DNA from: Locusta migratoria
Lineage: Eukaryota; Arthropoda; Insecta; Orthoptera; Acrididae
Length of the DNA: 64,000 bases
Direction: 5' to 3'
Assembly: GCA_026315105.1 (NCBI GenBank)
Contig: CM048746.1
Coordinates: 144,008,730-144,072,729 of the forward strand
Positions 12,399 through 24,129 of the stretch are shown here, piece by piece. The position numbers and the translations under genes were made by a program. Numbering within the stretch: position 1 is the first letter of the stretch; each line of letters starts with the position of its first letter. The notes under the pieces are model-generated. The model saw nothing but the letters and a program-made list of their open reading frames with translations. It had not been told where the DNA came from and searched no databases.

Positions 12399-12752
12399 CT
12401 TGAAGATAATGGAAAATTGAAAAAAGTGCCTTCTTAGATATTTTTGAAAGTTCGTTATGTCGTGAACTATGTTGCTGATATTTTGATACTTCCAACTGTT
12501 TGTAGTGCGCAACGGAAAACCTTAGTTTAATGTACCCGGGACTCCTGCTACGAAGACATCAACAGCATGTCACACAGAATTCAGAAAGAAGTTCCTTGTC
12601 TACCAACAATGGTATCACTTACACAAAGATAGACGTAGATGACATCTCCTGTCAGAAAGATCTTAAAATTAACAAAGTGTAACTAGTGAGGATCATTTCG
12701 GGTACTAAAACTGTTGGCTCTAGTGATTGAAATACTAAACTGATTGTGAATG

Positions 12753-12949
12753 CCGGCCGCGGTGGCCGAGGGGGCTGAGGCGCTTCAGTCACGGTCTGCA
12801 CGGCCACTACGGTCGGGGGTTCGAATCCCCCCTCGGGCATGGATATTTATGCCGTCCTTAGTTGTAGGTAGTTCATAAGTAGTTTGTAAGTTTAGGGACT
12901 GATGACCCCGTAGTTAAGTCCCTTAAGCTTAACAAACATTTGAGCATTT
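12753..12949 (+). mobile_element. tRNA-derived SINE, head type 1
   Basis: A nearly intact copy: GGCCGCGGTGGCCGAGG A-box region, GGGTTCGAATCCC B box, GGGCATGGATATTTATGCC junction, and the body and tail to TTGAGCATTT. The 12-bp duplication TGATTGTGAATG lies at 12,741-12,752 and 12,950-12,961. A good reference copy for the family. Confidence 0.95.
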
Positions 12950-12961
12950 TGATTGTGAATG

Positions 12962-13394
12962 TTATATTAATCAATTTCAATGTTTTTCAAGAAGACTCAA
13001 GTTGATAAAGAAACAATTTGAATTTACATATCCAAGTTCCGGATAGGTTGACTAAATAGATTAACTTTTGAGGAAACGTATACACATTTCAGAATGAAAT
13101 AGTCGGTAGAATGGCTGAAGAACCGCGCCCAGTAGACTTTAAAATAAATTCATTTTCGTCAGTTCACGATCGAGTCTGTCTAGATGTCAGAAATGTTTCA
13201 CAATGTTAAAATATGTATTTCCTATTACTGTTAGCCTTAACCGGTCGCTCACAATGCCATTAACTGCACCGACGGCTGCTCGCTGCGTCTTTACTGAAAT
13301 AGAAACAATCTTTTCTTTCTTGATCGACTACTGCAAATCGCATTTTCCCTGCGTCTTGATAAAGAGCGGCCTATAAATCCTAGTCTGAATCTAC
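12962..13394. other. Non-coding, nothing recognised
   Basis: No coding or repeat signal that I can support between the SINE and the foldback element. Confidence 0.5.
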
Positions 13395-14296
13395 AGAGTG
13401 TTTCACTAAGTGTGTTTGCCTCTGTAACTTATAAAATAATAGGTGACGGGAAATTTTAATCCGGTAGGACAACACAAGAAATGTTACACTTTCTGCGGAG
13501 CTATGAACATAGTTTATTGTATCATTTTCCAAAGAGTTACAGCATAAAGATATAAATTTTTAAATGGAACAATAGTTTTTTCTATCGTGCATTGGATTCG
13601 TTGAAACCAGCTGCGTCCAAATCAATTTAAACTACATTCCTATCACTGTTAATTTGGGAGCTATAACCCTTCAAAGTTTAGGGGGCGGAGGCTACGACAG
13701 CTCCGCTGACTGGCTGGTGGTCATGAGACAGTGCGCCACTGGTGATAGCCACTCGATCAGTTAGCTACGCTATCGCAGCCTCCGCTCGCGGAACTTTGAA
13801 GGGTTGTAGCTCCCAAACTGTGATAGCAATGTAGTTTAAATTGATTTGGACGCAGCTGGTTTAAACGAATCTAATACACGAGAGAAAAAACTAGTGTTGC
13901 ATTTAAAAAATTATATCTTTCTGGTGTAACTCTTTAGAAAATGGTACAACAAACTATTTCATTTAAAACTTCCGGGCTCATAAGCCGTGGTCGATTTATA
14001 AAACTTTCCCCTAAAGTTTCATCTTCGGCTGCGGAAGACATCTTCAGAGGTAGTTGTCTTCCGCAGCCGAAGATGAAACGTTAGGGGTAAGTTTTATAAA
14101 TCGACCACGGCTTATGAGCCCGGAAGTTTTAAATGAAGTTGACGCCGGTCGTGAAAGTTTACATTGTATGAACAACAAACTATGTTTATAGTTCCGCAGA
14201 AAGTGTAACATTTCTTACGTTGACCTACTGCATTAAAATTTCCCGTCACCTATTATTTTATAACTTACAGAGGCAAACACACTTAGTGAAACACCC
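13395..14296. mobile_element. Foldback (MITE-like) element with long inverted arms
   Basis: The left arm starts AGAGTGTTTCACTAAGTGTG and the right end reads CACTTAGTGAAACACC, its complement. Pairing continues inward through GCCTCTGTAA, GGTGACGGGAAATTTTAAT, GTTACACTTTCTGCGGA and GGGAGCTATAACCCTTCAAA. The arms meet around a GC-rich centre at about 13,700-13,775. With the nested insertion removed the element is about 680 bp with arms of roughly 330 bp. It has no coding capacity. The ends resemble non-autonomous DNA transposons, but I could not fix a target-site duplication with confidence (flanks CTACA and CTATA). Confidence 0.85.
13958..14171. mobile_element. Palindromic element nested in the right foldback arm
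   Basis: A 214-bp insertion bounded by the 12-bp duplication ACAACAAACTAT (13,946-13,957 and 14,172-14,183). Its core is a near-perfect palindrome: AAACTTCCGGGCTCATAAGC on the left is mirrored by GCTTATGAGCCCGGAAGTTT on the right, with a short centre around 14,042-14,058. About 35 bp of non-palindromic sequence (AGTTGACGCCGGTCGTGAAA onward) follows on the right. The long duplication suggests retroposition more than cut-and-paste. Family unknown to me. Confidence 0.8.
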
Positions 14297-15091
14297 TATA
14301 TGTTGGCGTGGTGCGTCAGTCTAAGGCAATCCCACCGTTCGCACGCTCCGCGTTCTTCTGGCTACTGCTGGTGAGCTGGTAGAGGCAGGTTTTACTTGTT
14401 AGCATTGCCTTCCACATCTGAGGGTTGACGAGGAATTTGTCTTCTTTATTTATTTATTTTTTTTTTTATTCTGCGGGAATTGGTGGTATATGCAGGAGTG
14501 GAAAAAGTTGTTAGGGAATGACTATCAGGTGTCTCAAGGGTATATAAAAGCAAGTACAAAAACAATAACAATTACAGTAAGTTTCTTCTGGTTGGCCTGT
14601 ATCCTCTAGTGGTCGAGGAGGACAACAGAGTTCTTGTATTTGTTTCTTGTGTTCGGTGGAGCACTGAGTTCACGGATGGGGTGGATGAGTGATGTCCTTG
14701 TCCTCTCATAGAAGCGACGAGCAAACTTCCGGTGCCGTTGGTGGACTTCGAGTTCGTGTGCTGCGTCGTGTAGCTCTCGGCGAGGATGCTGCGGGTGAGC
14801 GTGGAATACACGCTAGATAATCTTGTTCTGTAAAGGCTGTAGCACTGGATGTGCATGCGGGCAGCTTTTCCCCATAACTCGCACGAAAGTCGATTATTGG
14901 AATGCGCTCGCAAGCGTTATCTAATTCACTCTGTATATGTGTACACCGGATATTAAGTACCTCGGTCGACAGTGCATAGTCCTTAATGCTTCTCCACTGC
15001 AGATTTACCAAGACAGAAGGGCTACTTAAGGCAATTCCACACCGGCGTAGTGTAATTCGAGCTACGTCTTCGGAAAGACGTCGTAGATGTA
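14297..15091. other. Non-coding with a strong TATA-like site
   Basis: TATATAAAAG at 14,541-14,550 is a textbook TATA box on the plus strand. No convincing coding exon follows. Overlapping minus-strand frames in 14,572-15,011 have no recognisable domain. Confidence 0.35.
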
Positions 15092-15283
15092 GCCGGCAGC
15101 GGTGGCTGAGCGGCCTCCGGCACGCCAGTCACGTTCTGCACGGCCAATACTGTCGGGGGTTAGAATCCCCTTCGGGCGTGGATATTTGTGCCGTCCTTAG
15201 TATTAGCTAGTTCATAAGAAGTTTGTAAGTTTAAGGACTGATGACCCCGTAATTAAGTGCCATAAGCTCTACAAACATTTGAT
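15092..15283 (+). mobile_element. tRNA-derived SINE, head type 1
   Basis: GCCGGCAGCGGTGGCTGAGC head, B box GGGTTAGAATCCC (one change in the core), then GTTCATAAGAAGTTTGTAAG body and CTACAAACATTTGA tail. Imperfect flanking repeats CGTAGATGTA and CGTAATGTA. Confidence 0.85.
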
Positions 15284-16399
15284 TTCGTAATGTAATCAAA
15301 TGGGGCATTTCAGACCGCCGTAGCTGGCGTCGTGTCCAGCCGAGATACATAAAACGCGTATCTCCAGCTACGCCTGCACACGTAGCGTTGCTGCGTATCT
15401 CGGCTCGCGCATATGCACTACACTGCTCCACAAACCACGTGCTCTGTGATGAACAGCTGTATTTCTATATGTTTATTGTGCAAAATGTCTGCATTAACTG
15501 ACCAAGCGCGAAAATATTCAGTGCTGTGGAACTATTCTAAATTGGAATATGTTTCTATTTTCAAATTAAGGGCAAGGAATTGTTACCTTAGACGAAGCTT
15601 GCCGTTCTTCAAGAGGTATTTATTTTCTGATATTTTTATCTTGTTTTTTACTGTCACTGCTGATGAAGAATAAAACTTCATTGTTCTTCATTAAGCCTGA
15701 AATAAGTTTTAAAATTTCCATCGTCAAGCTGTAAATCTTGCATTAAATTCTTCTAACATTTATCGGATGAACCCAATTCGATTTATTCGGCACTGAATAC
15801 AACAACAGTAGTTCATCATAACTATCGCTACTTGAACTACAGTCCATCCACGGCACACTGAAGTTGATATCTGGGTCACATCACGGCACATACGCCCTAC
15901 AACTAAGGAAAACCTCCCGAAAACCTTCGTCGGAACCGGGGGATTGCGATCAATTTAATTTATCTCTGGGATGTTGCCCCAGACTGAAAATGGATTATCG
16001 GGGGGAGTACGCGCGCACTCACGTCAATCAAAGATCGGACGCTCGAGTTAGTCTCGTAAACTCATAGAGGTCAGCTCGACAAACACTGGACGTGAGTCTA
16101 CCTAGAGGAACCGCACCCGTGAACACGGTTCGAAACCCGTCATTCCTTTTTTATTATTCAATTTTTCCCTTCTTTATGCATTCCTATGCGACTTAAATAT
16201 GAAATTCATCAAATGTATATTAATAAACTCATATTTAAACGTCATTTTTACGAAAATGCACGTTTTTGGTTTGTTCTTAGTTTCCAATTATTCTATTAAT
16301 AATTGTTAACAAAGATGGTTGCAATTAAATGAACATCGCAAATTACTTTTTTGAAACAATACTGTAACAAACAGAGTGTTGATTGAACCACACCATACC
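15284..16399. other. Non-coding; one stable hairpin
   Basis: No gene. At about 15,320-15,385 GTAGCTG...GAGATAC is followed by ATAAAACGC and then GTATCTC-CAGCTAC, a compact interrupted hairpin. A GGTTCGAAACCCG motif near 16,127 resembles a tRNA B box without the rest of a tRNA. Confidence 0.4.
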
Positions 16400-17215
16400 A
16401 TTTTCCACTATTCCTTTCTATAATACCGCGCAGTTTAGAAATAACACTTTCATCTCTCCGTTAGAGATAATATTTCTCGTATTTTATCATGATGATGTAG
16501 GTAGGAGTCAACGATGTATTTTCGCATTCGGCAGACAATGTCCGACTTCGTAATTACGTAACTTTTCTATTAATTGATATTTATATCACCGTAACAGGAT
16601 TGTTCCACCATGTCCATTGCTGAGGTGTTATTCCACTGCATGGAGAGCCTTGGCAGTAGTGGCAATTATCTTTGGAACAATGAAGCTGAATTAAAGTTTG
16701 TGTTGTGGAAGGAAATCGTACATAGACTATTCCGAGGCGCCTTAATCGTTAGTGGTGTGGTAGTATAACGGTTAAGACGTCTGCCTAGTAAGCATGGAGG
16801 TCCGGGTTCGATTCCCGGCCGCACCACAAATTTTAATTCAATGCTTCAGATCTATCAGTAACGTAACTTTTCGTAATTTATGTACTGCTTCCCACTCTCA
16901 CTGTTGTATTGTTACCGCGATACTCTCACCCCTGCATCGGGATAACAGTAAACGAGCTGTCCTCTTTGAATGTTTTCCTTGTCCTCCGTCAATCCTGCCT
17001 AATTAGTATCCCACACTGTGCAGCGGTATTCCAAAAGAGGATAGTCAAAAGTAGTGAAAACCGAATCTTAAGTAGTTCTTTTGCGTTTAATCTGTCAATA
17101 AAACGCAGTCTTTCGCTCGTCTTTCGCATGGTATTTTCTACGAGTCACTAATTTGAGATGATATTCCATAAGTACATAATTTGATTAAAATCAGTTTGTG
17201 AGGCATGGTGTCAAA
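16400..17215 (-). pseudogene. LINE-B 3' part, interrupted
   Basis: On the minus strand about 17,215-16,873 aligns with the C-terminal part of LINE-B: CGTTTACTGTTATCCCGATG matches the stretch that at 39.9 kb encodes ARFVLSRYTGDS. The 3' UTR follows at about 16,555-16,400 (CGAATGCGAAAATACATCG...ATAAAATACGAGAAAT, as in 46,390-46,460). The two parts are separated by an insertion at 16,568-16,860 flanked by a 12-bp repeat. Many stops; dead. Confidence 0.75.
16754..16827 (+). tRNA. tRNA-Thr(AGT)-like gene
   Basis: GGTGTGG pairs with CCGCACC (7 bp, one G-T). TA follows as positions 8-9. The A box TAGTATAACGG fits the Pol III consensus. The anticodon loop CTAGTAA gives AGT with the conserved T33, and the T arm CCGGG-TTCGATT-CCCGG is perfect and contains the B box. 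Discriminator A, then TTTT at 16,832-16,835. The anticodon stem is weak (TCTGC against GCATG has a C-T mismatch). The gene sits in a segment bounded by 12-bp direct repeats inside a LINE, so it may be a retroposed tRNA or part of a SINE rather than a functional gene. Confidence 0.55.
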
Positions 17216-18738
17216 AGGCTTTTGAAAATTTAGAAGTGCAGAAACAAGTTTAGATCATTTGTCGATGGCAGTCGTCTCCTCGTGTAATTAAATAGCTAGT
17301 TGTATTTCACAAAACGATAAATAATAAGAAAAAGTAATTCATGATTGTAGAATTAATTAATGGTAAATATAATCGCTTCGGATTTCTGATTACATAGCCC
17401 AGCAAATAATTACTATTTTCATTTGGAGCAAAAGCCGTGTAATAGAAAACTACTAATAGTAGAAACCACAGTTTCCTATGCGACCGCAATAATGTCATTA
17501 AATTTCACTTTTTGCTCACGCAGCAACATAAATGTATTCCCATTGTTATTAGACACCACTGTGGCTAGACGGAAAATACATGTCCAGCAATTAGCTGTTT
17601 GCCGTCATTTCCGGAGGCAGTAATATCTATTATCTTCCGACGGGCGTTATGTGTAACAGCAAATAACTGCTACATGTTGACATATGATAGCTGACTCCCT
17701 GTAGGTATTTGTAATTTTTGTATATGTTCCTCAGCCACACAGCATTGACAACTACATTCGTAACTGGCTTGTGGGGGCGGTAATTTGGTTTGAACACGAC
17801 ACGTATTGACTCAAGCGCAGAAGCAACACGACCACAATTAAAGCTCGTGCGGTGTTTGTTATTACGCTGCCGGCACCGCCGATGGAAATGTGCTGACGTA
17901 TGAGATATAATTACAACAGAAGCATGTAGTTTTCAGCTTCTGTAACGATTGCAGATCGGCACAATTTGCACCCCAGGACGATTGGATGTGATAGTATTTC
18001 ACAATTTTCAGATGATATTCCATCCATTCAACCGTGCAGCAATCGAAATAATTTTAAAGAAATTGGACCATTAATATCCGCCTGTAAAATATGTCATCAT
18101 ATGCTACAGATCACACACTCAGTTCAATTTCTTGCTCCAAACTAGAACATTGCGGACTTCATTTATGTGTCTGCGCATTTACCAAGAATAGCTAGTTGTT
18201 GCCGCACAGAGCTAGCTATAACGCCTGATGCATGGAGCACGGCTTTCCTTTCTGATGGTTATGGGAAAGTCTGCGCCTACATCTTTGGTGGGTGGTTGTT
18301 TTTATCCCAAGCCTCATTGAGCAAAGGAACATGGGTGGTTGGTGATTCGTAGCTTCTGTGTTAGTGGCTGATGTCTCCTATTTTGAGACACAGATTGCGA
18401 ACCCTATTTACAGTAATTTCTCCAACAGCCTGTTCTTGTGTGAACTACCAGAAATTTCCTGACATGGAGATGCGTATAAGCAATGCTGGCATATCTGAAG
18501 ACCGAGAAAGATAGTTGCCCGAAAACTTAGATAAAAATTGGATGACACTGTTGTGGGATTCTTGTACGAAATGATGACGAAAATTTACGGTAACAGGCAC
18601 CGTGTTCGTAACTTACATTAAACTTAGCACTGCCTGATCTATGATAATGAAATGTGCGTCTATTTTCAAACAGGATGTTTGTATTCTCCAGAAGCCACCG
18701 TATGTTGCAAGTTAGAGGGTACCTTCCAACGCTTGTGA
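17216..18738. other. Non-coding, nothing recognised
   Basis: No supported gene or repeat. Mixed AT-rich sequence with a mildly GC-richer patch at about 17,760-17,890. Confidence 0.45.
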
Positions 18739-18794
18739 TATCCCTAAATCTCTCCAAGCAAATAATGAAATGGTTCATTTCAAAAGACACGGTA
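18739..18794 (+). repeat. Short fragment of a dispersed insect repeat
   Basis: CCCTAAATCTCTCCAAGCAA followed by ATGAAATGGTTCATTTCAAAAG matches the segment at about 30,980-31,045 (ATTTCTCTCAATCGTTCTAGGCAAATGCCGAGATGG...), so it is a decayed piece of the same repeat. Confidence 0.5.
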
Positions 18795-19160
18795 GATTTA
18801 TTTGTGCTTCTACATCTATATTCACATTTACGTAAATACTCTGCGAATCACATTGAAGTTCATGGCAGAGGGTTCATGGAACTCCTCTTATGATGTCGCT
18901 AAACTTTTCTTTTTTCTATCTGATTTCTCTTATTTTATTATGATGATCATTTCTACCCATGTAGGTGTGTGCTAACAATATATTTTCGCATTCTGAAGCG
19001 AAAGTTGGTGCAAGAAATAAATCGTTCGTCGGTCCCGCGTGATGTGGATCCCACAATGCGCAGCAATACTCCAAAGTAGGACGCACAAGCGTAGTGCAGG
19101 CAGTTTCTTTAGCAGAACTGTTGCATCTTCCTAGTGTTCTGACAATGAGCAAACTTTTGC
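18795..19160 (-). pseudogene. LINE-B 3' end with internal deletion
   Basis: A minus-strand reading from about 19,150 gives RTLGRCNSSAKETACTTLV then RPTLEYCCALWDPH, the C-terminal RT-associated region that is also seen at 39.8-39.9 kb. It then jumps at about 19,010 into the 3' UTR (GRNDHHNKIREIR at about 18,960-18,920). Sequence between these parts in the fuller copy is missing. The 3' end is the GTAGATGTAGAAG tail at about 18,805. Non-functional. Confidence 0.75.
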
Positions 19161-19194
19161 AGGCAACTGAATGCCTTACGTCGAAGGTCAGGCA

Positions 19195-19420
19195 GCAGTT
19201 GACAGAAAATTGAGTTCAAGGTTCGGGGTAGTTTCAGGGGTAAGACAAGACTATAACCAATCAGAAATGTAGTTCTTATTACTTATGAATAATATGTTGA
19301 TAACGATAGTCTGGTAAGGTCAGATTGAAATAGGTAAAAACAAAATAAGCCGTCTCGCACACACGGACGACATAGTGGTGATGGCAGATTCGCTTGAAAT
19401 GTGGCAATCCATAGGCATCG
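19195..19420 (+). pseudogene. LINE reverse transcriptase fragment with TDD box
   Basis: One frame at about 19,322-19,405 reads QIEIGKNKISRLAHTDDIVV then MADSLEMW, the catalytic palm motif of a LINE RT ([YF]xDD appears as HTDD). Just upstream, in another frame, GVRQDYNQSEM and FLLLMNNMLI are decayed forms of the GVRQGCxLSPxLFNxxxNxxI motif. Stops and a frameshift make it a fossil. The family differs from the other LINEs in the window; I cannot place it more exactly. Confidence 0.65.
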
Positions 19421-21826
19421 ACTACCGGTATGCTCGGTCGCTCAAATAAGGCATTGTTCGAGTAGAGCATATTAGCTGTAGTTAGCTGATCAGATCCCAG
19501 CAGCAGTGAGATTTAAAAATATTCTCTTCACGGATGTTCGGTTGTGCAATATCAGCCTTACGTTTCTGTTCCAACCGAACAATGATCTCGGAATTTGCGA
19601 TTTGGCAAAATTATTTAATGCTATTCCTGCAATTCTTCTCTGTGGTAGACAGATTATTGTATGTAATCTTGACCGTTCAATAAAGTAATTATCCTCGTAA
19701 AGAGCATCCTTTAAAATGATGACATATTAGTAAACAACATATTTACTTTTGACAAGCCTGACAGTAAATATGATACCTGCTCATTTCACTGGCAGCACTT
19801 TAAACTGTACTCTCAGGTCTCTACCTAAACAGAAAGTCTGGAATAGTGTGACGTTCGCATACGAACACCCAAGTATATGTGCCGGCCTAGCGTGTGAAGG
19901 CATACCTTTGCCTCTAACTATACGATATTCAAAACCAACAGGTACTATCTTGTGGTCATTTGTAACCTTAGCATGAACATTACTTAATTTATCTTTGGAA
20001 TGGCGCCGCTCTTGCTCAAAACGTTTTATGTATTCTCTTACAAGTCAGTGGTTTTCAAGGAATTGTGTTTGTGCAAATCGTCACATTTTTCATCCTGTTT
20101 ACTGAATTGGTGTGTGCTGTGACAGTGTGTTGTAAATATATTGGTATCGACAGAGGTGGTATGACTGCAGAAGTGTTTATGTACTGTTTTGGTAATACTG
20201 TATAGAAAATAAATCTGCAGAAGAATGAAGAGAGGAAGACGATCCAATATACGTTATTGCGATAGTAATTCACAATACAGAAACATCATTATCTGATATG
20301 CAGTCTCAGAAGACGAAAACTCTGAAAGTGATATGGAAGAATTTTGGCATTAAAATGCTACGTCTTTATTTTTTTTTTTATTTTTTTTTTATTAATACCT
20401 GTCGGCGAGGAGGTAGCTGCAGCAGGAGGGCAAACGACCCCCCCCCCACCCCTCGTCCCATGGATACGCCACTGAGAATACCCCAAGATTTACAAAATTC
20501 GGCGCCTATGTGGCAATCTAACAATTTTGAGCTAGATCAGAGATGAAAATTCTATGGTATGAAGATCATCATCTCCAAAACTAATCACTGTGGGAAAGAG
20601 GTTTAAACAGATCTGGTACAAAATAAGAGGAACAAATAACAGGTGAACGTACGTGGGATGTATTTTCTCACAGCAAGGCAATATACTGAAAGAAGTGGAA
20701 TGACGGTGTAGTAAAGCGAAAGCAATGAGCACGCAAACCTGATGTACACTCTTCTGCAAAAAGGAAGTCGATAAGTTAGTAGTTGATTGATCAGTCTTTC
20801 GACCTACTTTATTGTATGGAACTGATAGCTTGGAGGATACAGGTTATCCTTATTAATAAGGTTGAGGTTGAAAATATGGAATTACCATGGATTCTTGCAG
20901 CTAATAATATACGGGAACATTGTCAGGAGGGTGTCTATAACGGGAAAATTAAAAATAAATCTGCGAATTAACACCATAGGTAAAGCAGTTAGGGCGAACG
21001 GCCTAGATGGGGAAGTCATATTACTTGGGAGGTGCAAGGCAACGTAAGAGGCTCTAGGTTCGGCTAGAGAGGGTAGGAGTCGAGGTAAATCGAAGGGACA
21101 GTTCTTGGATTCGGACAGGAATGATTTTGAAGTAACAGGATTAACACCAGGAGAGTCATTGATGTTAGCACTGAATACGGGATCGAAAAGGTATTTTATA
21201 TGTGGAACTATGCTCCAGACTGAACGACGAAAGGCATGGTCAGTCTTAAGCGATGTTAATGATGATGTTGATGGTGGTGGTAGTTTTATCTCAAATGGAA
21301 TCAGGTGCATTTCATCATTTTCATTATAAAGCTCATTAAATTTAGTGAAGATTGAAATGCTTTGATTTAAGAGAAGTGTGCTGACTATGTGTAATTCGGT
21401 AATATTTTCAAACAGTTTAGTGAGCATTTTATCATTTGTCTGTCTTTTGTAGAGTTTTCCTTTGTCGTTTCCATGTAGTCACAGTGCATTGTTTTTCCCA
21501 GTATGACAACCAACCGTAATTTTAAGATGTGACGTACAATCATGGTTGCCAGTGCGTAATTATTTCAGTTCTGGAATTGTATGGAAGACAGAGCGAGGCA
21601 CGCAGCCCCCGTGTAGGAGGGGGAGATGAGCGATCGGGAATCTGTGTTGGCCACAGAATCCTGTAAAGGCTGTGTTGGACAATGACGAACCGCAGAAAAT
21701 GAGTAAACTCTGAAAGGTGCTTATTATGTTTTTAATTAACAAAGTGAGATTTCGTGATCCATTTTCTGCGCTGATGAATTAATTGAGTCTCACCGATGGC
21801 TCTTACTAGCCTGTATTTAATGCACT
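19421..21826. other. No recognised gene
   Basis: Contains poly-T runs near 20,367-20,392, a C-rich run near 20,440 and several open frames of 60-181 codons. The longest is on the minus strand at 20,882-21,427. None shows a domain I know. The minus frame lacks an obvious start context and its plus-strand counterparts are equally open, so I do not call it a gene. Confidence 0.4.
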
Positions 21827-22010
21827 GCCGCGGTGGAGTGGCCGAGAGCTTTAAAGCGCCTTCCTGTGGAGCGCGCGGTTTCTCGCCGTCCGAGGTTCGA
21901 GTCCTCCCTCGGGCATGGATGTAAGTGTTGTTCTTAGTGTAAGTGGATTGTAAGTCTAGGGACTGATTAGCATAGTATAGTTTGGTTGAATAGGTTTACA
22001 AACACCTGAG
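21827..22010 (+). mobile_element. tRNA-derived SINE, head type 2, variant tail
   Basis: GCCGCGGTGGAGTGGCCGAG head, B box AGGTTCGAGTCCTCC, GGGCATGGATGTAAGTGTTG junction. The tail (GGACTGATTAGCATAGTATA...TTTACAAACACCTGAG) is shorter and diverged from the common form. Confidence 0.8.
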
Positions 22011-24125
22011 TTAATACAATTATGTGGTGTGGTGACAGGGATATTGTTAAATGTTGAAATGTTTAGTAAACATGCAGTTTATTTGAGAATTAAGCAAGAA
22101 ATATAAACAAATTGTTTTAGAACGTTACAAGGAATATTATTATGTTTCCACAATTGGTAAAGCTAGTTAATATAACTGGCAAAAAGACACAATATTTGGT
22201 CAAGCTTTCAAATAGTGTCTTGATGTATGAATTGTAAGAGGTAGTCGCAAAGTTATGTTTTCCTCATGCACTACCTGACGGGAGTTCTAAGCCGTGATCG
22301 ATCAACACGAATTAGTGCATGGCTGCGAATTCTTTACTACAGTCGTGTCTGCGAGAAGCAGGCCGGCGTTGGTGGCGTGTGGTGGAAAATGGATGCCATT
22401 TGAAAATGACCGAAATGAGAGCTTACAAGACCTTCGGTATGTTGTAGCCTAATTAACTATATCCTCCGTCCTTACTTCGAGATAGCACTGCTACACGTCT
22501 AGAACGAGGTAAGCAAATTCAAAATTTTGTCTGATTGCCGCAAGAGAAGCGTGCCCCTACATCCGTACGAATTTGTGGTCAAAGAGTTATCGGCGTAGCC
22601 ACGGTCATCTGATCTCTCTATCGCTGGAAGACCAAACTGTCTTCAATTCTTCTGAGAGAACCAACTGTACTTTGGTTGTACCCAAATCTCACACAACTAG
22701 TTTAGACCAGGAATGCGGCTAAAATAAAATTAAAAAAGAATATTTAAAATTTTTTTAGAAATTGGCGCCCCCTAAGTTCTGGGCGAACATCGGTATTGAA
22801 CTGCGTAGCGGTAGGCACGACCCCACGTGGACTCAATGTAGACGTGGGGATAAAGAAAACTTCTTTGTCTGGTCCTATCTCGAATGAGATGCGCGCCCAC
22901 AGGACATCACAAAATTTGGCGGGAAGGCTGTTTGTTCACGGGCAATGCCAGCATTCCCATGGAACGTGGCTTGTAGAGCCTACCTAGTGGTAGGCTGATT
23001 CGTACCCCTTCAGTACTTCATTGCCTAATTGAAGCGAGACAGTGCCTATTGCGATCAGCAACCTTCGCCAGCTTCTACTTGTAGGTAGTGCGTAACGCCA
23101 GCCGCCGCCGCGCCTTCCACTGGACCCTGTCTGCCGCGAGCCCCCAAGGGCTTTCACCGTGCTGCTTTCCGCTTTTCCCGCTTGGATATTTAACAATCAC
23201 AAACAGTGACATTCGCACCCAACCACAAATCTGTGACATTCTCACCCAGTAAAACTACCTGCTCACTACGTCACAGCCAGAGTCGTGCCCGACGGCCCGA
23301 CCCGCGGCCTGAAACTGCACTAGCATGCAACAGCGTCCTACTAAGTGGGTTTAAGACTCCTATAACTACGAGCTGAAGTATCCGCCGTTTTTATTCACAT
23401 ATCTCGTAAGTTAAAGATACTGCGATACTATAGGATTTACGTCACGGCACTTTAGCACGTTATTATGGCTCGTATTGTTGCCATAAACTGCTGAAATCAT
23501 TCCAGAGGTGACTACAGAATGTTTAGTTTCCAGAGAGATTCCGAGAGAAGAAGAAGAAAAAAAAAGGATCATTAACTGTCGGCGCAAAATGTGGGACCCA
23601 GGACCGAGCGCACAGTTATGTATTGTAAGTAAATATTTTTTATTATTATCAGTTGAAGCAATATTTAGTAGTAAAAATCATCTGTGATATTCTAACGTAA
23701 GTTTTTTGTTTAGCTCTTTTGAAAGTACTACCTCTTAACAGAGTAGCTGCCAGCAGGGAGTTAGCAGCTGCAAAATATCATAACACAGCAAAACATCCCA
23801 GAACTTGGGAGGGGGGTGGTCTCAACTTTCTGTTCTTCTTTTTTTTTCATGCAGTATATTGAGAAATACACCGCATGAAAAACAATAAAATTACTACCAA
23901 TGCTGCATACTACATTTACTATATTCATTATTTTGTGGTCGTTGAGCACAGCGTTCTAAAATATGGACTCAAACCACATAAAAATGTTTTGTACTGACAT
24001 TGAAAATCACGGTATTCCATATTTTGCTAAGTTTTCGGAAAAAGCGGGCTCACAATTACGCAATAAAAATGAACAACCAGCTTTTTTATATCATATAAAC
24101 TAGGGAAGCAATATAGGCACAAAGA
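22011..24125. other. No recognised gene
   Basis: A GC-richer patch at about 22,790-23,350 includes two near-tandem GTGACATTCxCACCCA motifs (about 23,206 and 23,232). No coding assignment. AT-rich elsewhere. Confidence 0.4.
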
Positions 24126-24129
24126 AACT

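Noticed and set aside
14572..15011. Two overlapping minus-strand frames of about 100 codons downstream of a TATA box
   Set aside because: They lie on the strand opposite the TATA box and show no domain or codon pattern.
16086..16142. GGTTCGAAACCCG as part of a tRNA gene
   Set aside because: No A box or acceptor pairing at a suitable distance.
20882..21427. 181-codon minus-strand frame
   Set aside because: No recognisable domain, overlapped by similarly open plus-strand frames, and no neighbouring features; insufficient to call a gene.
22745..22790. TTGGCGCCCCCT as a lysine-tRNA primer site
   Set aside because: No LTR boundary precedes it and the match ends after eight bases.
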